Shown here piece after piece: positions 35,680-38,965 of a stretch of 38,965 bases of DNA. Origin of the DNA: Betaproteobacteria bacterium (GTDB lineage: Bacteria > Pseudomonadota > Gammaproteobacteria > Burkholderiales > Rhodocyclaceae); contig WREK01000005.1 of NCBI GenBank assembly GCA_009779355.1, forward strand, positions 1-38,965, read 5' to 3'. The position numbers were made by a program, and so were the translations under genes. The notes beneath the pieces were generated by a model. It did no database searches. It worked only from the letters and a program-made list of their open reading frames with translations, and was not told the origin of the DNA. Every line of letters starts with the position of its first letter. Positions within the stretch are counted from its first letter, which is position 1.

Positions 35680-36297
35680 ATGAGCATTACCTTCAAGGCC
35701 ACCCGTCGCGAACAGCAGGGATCGAGTGCGAGCCGCCGCCTGCGTCGCGCAGGGCAACTACCTGGCATCATCTATGGGGGCGGCAAAGAAGCTACGCCCA
35801 TCGTCATGAGTCATAATGACATCTTTTACCTGCTCAAAAAAGAAGCCTTCCACTCCACGCTTCTCACGGCAGAAGTCGATGAGGTCAAAGAAACCGTGAT
35901 CCTGCGTGACACACAGTGGCATCCATACAAACCGCAGGTGCTGCACCTCGACTTTCAGCGCATCGATACCGCACAGATCCTTCACATGAAGGTTCCGCTG
36001 CACTTCATCAACGGCGAAACCAGCCCGGCGGTCAAACTTGGCGGCTGCCTCATCGCCCAGGTCATGACCGAACTCGATGTCAAGTGCCTGCCCAAGGATT
36101 TGCCCGAATTCATCGCCGTCGACCTCGCCAATTTCGAACCCGGCCAATCGCTGCACGTCTCGCACCTGAAACTTCCCAAGGGTGTTGAACTTGCACACCA
36201 CACCGATGCCGACCCCGTGGTCGTCAGCGCGCAACAGAGCCGTCTCCACGCGGACGTCGAAGCCGTCGAACAGGACGGTTCCGAGCCTGTAGCTTGA
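35680..36297 (+). CDS. rplY: 50S ribosomal protein L25 (general stress protein Ctc form)
   Basis: 5S rRNA-binding protein. The 205-aa long form has the N-terminal L25 domain (FKATRREQQGSSASRRLRRAGQLPGIIYGG) and a C-terminal TL5/Ctc domain (VPLHFINGETSPAVKLGG ... LPKDLPEFIAVDLANFEPGQSLHVSHL). AGGAG lies ten bases before the ATG. It stands in the usual prs-rplY-pth-ychF order. Confidence 0.96.
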   Translation: MSITFKATRREQQGSSASRRLRRAGQLPGIIYGGGKEATPIVMSHNDIFYLLKKEAFHSTLLTAEVDEVKETVILRDTQWHPYKPQVLHLDFQRIDTAQILHMKVPLHFINGETSPAVKLGGCLIAQVMTELDVKCLPKDLPEFIAVDLANFEPGQSLHVSHLKLPKGVELAHHTDADPVVVSAQQSRLHADVEAVEQDGSEPVA

Positions 36298-36319
36298 GGC
36301 CGCATTACCGAGGCACACG

Positions 36320-36979
36320 ATGACGGCGGCGGCCACTGTCCCCCGGCTCATTGTCGGCCTCGGCAACCCTGGCGCTGGATATGCCAAAACCCGGCACAAC
36401 GCCGGGTTTTGGTTTTGCGAGGGCCTGGCCTGTGACCTGGGCGCACATTTTTCGTTTGAGTCCCGCTTCCACGGCTTTGTCGCCTCGGTGCGCGAAGGAT
36501 CCCGCCCTCCGCTGTGGCTGCTCATGCCACAAACCTACATGAACCGCTCCGGGCAGTCCGTTGTCGCGCTAGCCCGTTTCTACCGCATCCTCCCGGACGA
36601 AATCCTCGTCATCCACGACGACCTCGACCTCCCCCCTGGGCAAATGCGGCTTAAACTCGGTGGCGGCTCCGGCGGACACAACGGCCTCAAGGACACCACC
36701 GCCCACCTCGGCGTACCGGATTACTGGCGGTTGCGCATCGGCATCGGCCATCCCGGCGACCGCGACGAAGTCACCAACTACGTACTCAAGCCCCCGCGAC
36801 AGGAAGAACGGGTTTCCATTCTCGAAGCCATCGACCGCGCATTGGCTGCCTGGCCCCTGCTGGCAAACGGCGACTGGGAAAAAGCCGTGCAGCGCCTGAA
36901 TACCCGCCCTAAACCGCCAAAACCGCTGAAACCGCTACCGGAAACACCATCCGGCCCTGCAGACAAGGAAACCCCATGA
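36320..36979 (+). CDS. pth: Peptidyl-tRNA hydrolase
   Basis: Frees tRNA from stalled peptidyl-tRNA. The 219 aa have [22 protein letters not shown] with catalytic His 26, [39 protein letters not shown] and a conserved RLRIGIGHP. The C-terminus adds about 30 Pro/Lys-rich residues ([15 protein letters not shown]) past the normal end. Its stop overlaps the ychF ATG (ATGA), showing translational coupling. Confidence 0.97.
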   Translation: MTAAATVPRLIVGLGNPGAGYAKTRHNAGFWFCEGLACDLGAHFSFESRFHGFVASVREGSRPPLWLLMPQTYMNRSGQSVVALARFYRILPDEILVIHDDLDLPPGQMRLKLGGGSGGHNGLKDTTAHLGVPDYWRLRIGIGHPGDRDEVTNYVLKPPRQEERVSILEAIDRALAAWPLLANGDWEKAVQRLNTRPKPPKPLKPLPETPSGPADKETP

Positions 36980-38067
36980 GTCTCAAATGCGGCATCGTTG
37001 GCCTGCCCAACGTTGGAAAATCCACCCTTTTCAACGCCCTCACCAAGGCAGGCATCGAAGCAGCCAACTATCCGTTCTGTACGATCGAACCCAACGTCGG
37101 CATCGTCGAAGTGCCCGACGCACGGCTCCAGCAACTGGCCAACATCGCCAAACCGCAAAAAACCCTGCCCGCCATCGTCGAATTCGTCGACATCGCGGGA
37201 CTCGTTGCAGGCGCTTCCAAAGGGGAAGGGCTGGGCAACCAGTTCCTCGCCAACATCCGCGAAACTGACGCCATCGTGCACGTCGTCCGTTGCTTTGCCG
37301 ACGACAACATCGTGCACGTTTCCGGCAGCATCGACCCCGTGCGGGACATCGAGATCATCGACACCGAACTCGCGCTGGCCGACCTGTCTACCGTCGACAA
37401 AGCCATCGCACGCGCCAAACGCCCTGCCGGAGCGGGCGACAAAGAAGCCAAGGCAATGCTTGCCGTACTGGAAAAATGCCTTGCCCAACTCGATGCCGGC
37501 GGCGCGGTGCGTACCCTGGCGCTCACCAAGGAAGAACGCATCCTCATCAAGCCACTGTGCCTCATCACCGAAAAACCCGTGCTCTATGCCGCCAACGTGG
37601 CCGAGGACGGATTCATCGACAACCCCCATCTCGACGCCGTGCAACAACGTGCGGCGGCTGAAGGCGCAGAAGTCGTCGCCCTATGCGCCGCCATCGAAGC
37701 AGAGATTGCCGACCTCGACGATGCGGACAAGGCAGACTTTCTCGAATCCATGGGCCTTCACGAACCCGGCCTGGATCGTCTCATCCGTGCCGGCTACAAA
37801 CTCCTCGGCCTGCAAACCTTCTTTACTGCAGGGCCAAAGGAAGTGCGCGCCTGGACCATCCATGTCGGCGACACGGCCCCCCAGGCCGCAGGTGTCATCC
37901 ACACCGATTTCGAGCGCGGCTTCATCCGTGCCCAAACCATCGCCTTCGAGGATTACATTCACTACAAGGGCGAAGCGGGCGCGAAAGAAGCGGGCAAAAT
38001 GCGCGCCGAAGGCAAGGATTACGTGGTGAAGAACGGGGACGTGATGAACTTTTTATTCAACGTTTAG
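36976..38067 (+). CDS. ychF: Redox-regulated ATPase YchF (Obg family)
   Basis: P-loop NTPase that prefers ATP and binds ribosomes. The 363 aa show [17 protein letters not shown] (G1), [22 protein letters not shown] (G3), YAANVAED in place of the NKxD motif (the cause of ATP preference in the family), and a C-terminal TGS domain ending [10 protein letters not shown]. Starts in overlap with pth. Confidence 0.97.
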   Translation: MSLKCGIVGLPNVGKSTLFNALTKAGIEAANYPFCTIEPNVGIVEVPDARLQQLANIAKPQKTLPAIVEFVDIAGLVAGASKGEGLGNQFLANIRETDAIVHVVRCFADDNIVHVSGSIDPVRDIEIIDTELALADLSTVDKAIARAKRPAGAGDKEAKAMLAVLEKCLAQLDAGGAVRTLALTKEERILIKPLCLITEKPVLYAANVAEDGFIDNPHLDAVQQRAAAEGAEVVALCAAIEAEIADLDDADKADFLESMGLHEPGLDRLIRAGYKLLGLQTFFTAGPKEVRAWTIHVGDTAPQAAGVIHTDFERGFIRAQTIAFEDYIHYKGEAGAKEAGKMRAEGKDYVVKNGDVMNFLFNV

Positions 38068-38078
38068 GGAGGTCTGCC

Positions 38079-38486
38079 ATGAACGCATCCACAATCACTG
38101 TCGAAGAAAACGGCCAGGGCCGCTATCAACAGACGATCCGGGTTGGCGCGCACGAGTTGCTTGCCGACGAACCCGCCGATATGGGCGGCGGCGATGCGGG
38201 GCCGGCCCCTTACGATTTCCTGCTCGCCGCGCTCGGTGCCTGTACTTCGATAACCCTGCGGATGTACGCCGAACGCAAGGCGCTACCGCTGACCAAAATC
38301 AGCGTCGCGTTGCGTCACGAAAAAATCGAGACCGATGGGCAACCTGTCGACCGTATCGAACGCGAAATCACGCTCGAAGGCGAACTGAGCAACGAGCTTC
38401 GCACGCGGATGCTCGAAATCGCCGAAAAATGCCCGGTATACCGCACCCTTTCCGGCCAGATGCAAATAGACAGCGTAGTGCGTTGA
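38079..38486 (+). CDS. OsmC/Ohr family protein
   Basis: The 135 aa carry both redox cysteines of the family, in ALGACTSITLRMYA (C55) and EKCPVYRTL (C118), which in Ohr/OsmC reduce organic peroxides. GGGAGG lies seven bases before ATG 38079, 11 bp after the ychF stop, so it may be expressed with ychF. The 267-aa track ORF is over-extended into ychF. It resembles the YhfA/OsmC-like subgroup more than classic Ohr; the substrate is not certain. Confidence 0.88.
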   Translation: MNASTITVEENGQGRYQQTIRVGAHELLADEPADMGGGDAGPAPYDFLLAALGACTSITLRMYAERKALPLTKISVALRHEKIETDGQPVDRIEREITLEGELSNELRTRMLEIAEKCPVYRTLSGQMQIDSVVR

Positions 38487-38965
38487 ACCTTGCGCAGCTT
38501 TTCTTCCAGCACTTGCAGCAAATTGTGAGCAGCATCAGTCCTGTGTCACTTATAGTGTTGGGAAAAATACGAGAGTGTGAAATATTACGTTGTTCACTCG
38601 CCATCAATGCGATATGGTGCGCGTCCTTTCAACAACACCAAAGCAACGTCTATGTCATTACAACTCACCCTTCCAGCCCCCATCATCTCCGTCACCCCCA
38701 CATCGCTTTCCATAAACACAAAGCGCTTTCGCTTATACCTGAACCTTTGGAATAAGCCTCCTGTAGGCAGTCGGATAATCAGCTTCGTAAGGGGCGCCAC
38801 GGGCTTTGAGGTACGCTTTTTGACAGCAACGCTTGCCGTGGGTTAACAGGATGCTCAAAAATTCCCCGGCACCTTCGGTAACTGGCCTCTGACGGCGACG
38901 GATTGGATTCGACAAACCCCTGGAGAAACCTGGGAACCCGTTTCAGGTGGTTTTTTGGCCCCTTA
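38487..38965. other. Unassigned terminal region
   Basis: No gene is supported. A minus-strand ORF (38733-38915, 60 aa) has an unremarkable start and no family I recognise. Near the window end GAAAC (38925-38929)/GTTTC (38940-38944) and a later TTTTTT (38951-38956) could be part of a terminator for a gene outside the window. Confidence 0.35.

Noticed and set aside
38896-38915. tmRNA 5' end, suggested by a GGATTGGATTCGAC stretch
   Set aside because: The typical GGGG...GATTCTGGATTCGACGGG context and acceptor pairing are absent, and the rest would lie outside the window.
38733-38915. 60-aa minus-strand ORF near the right edge
   Set aside because: Short, TTG start, no ribosome site and no recognisable family.

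Overview
The window looks like chromosomal DNA from a betaproteobacterium, plausibly a Rhodocyclales-type or related lineage. The grounds are gene order and protein character: rpsP-rimM-trmD-rplS, yqgE-ruvX-pyrR-pyrB-pyrX, pilG-pilH-pilI-pilJ-chpA beside thiE and hemL, and TPR gene-lolB-ispE-tRNA-Gln-prs-rplY-pth-ychF. No rRNA, CRISPR array, complete insertion sequence or prophage was seen. Taxonomy below class level is inference.

Layout. Positions 1-120 hold the start of a minus-strand TadE-like pseudopilin cut by the window edge, with an AT-rich leader holding a promoter-like element and a dyad. Hairpin repeats and an acetate transporter (GPR1/FUN34/YaaH family) follow. From 1.9 to 4.0 kb runs a tonB-exbB-exbD energy-transduction set. 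It converges on the minus-strand ribosomal/tRNA-modification operon rpsP-rimM-trmD-rplS (4.0-6.1 kb). At 6.3-7.9 kb lies a 509-aa protein with PilZ signature residues. Guanine deaminase and a divergent orphan D12-class adenine methyltransferase occupy 8.0-10.3 kb.

From 10.3 to 14.1 kb is a compact minus-strand operon read yqgE-ruvX-pyrR-pyrB-pyrX. The pyrX product is a dihydroorotase-like subunit that has lost metal ligands and should act as a structural partner of aspartate carbamoyltransferase. From 14.2 to 24.0 kb is the type IV pilus chemotaxis-like (Pil-Chp) cluster pilG-pilH-pilI-pilJ-chpA. It ends in a 2171-residue ChpA-like hybrid kinase with nested 36-bp and 111-bp in-frame tandem repeats. 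thiE and hemL read the other way (24.4-26.4 kb). Then come a small TonB-C-terminal-domain protein, an MgtE magnesium transporter and a dynamin-like GTPase, all on the minus strand (26.4-30.6 kb).

A roughly 167-bp imperfect palindrome at 30.65-30.82 kb precedes the last block (31.1-38.5 kb): an exported TPR protein, lolB, ispE, tRNA-Gln(UUG), prs, rplY, pth, ychF and an OsmC-family gene. The final 480 bp hold nothing I can assign.

Most of the window is ordinary core genome. The most unusual parts are the repeat-expanded linker of ChpA, the large palindrome, a 63-bp intergenic repeat present in two inverted copies 7 kb apart, the isolated methyltransferase, and the PilZ-like protein. The PilZ-like protein, the Pil-Chp cluster and the TadE-like gene together suggest surface-associated motility or attachment. 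No obviously new multi-gene system was found.
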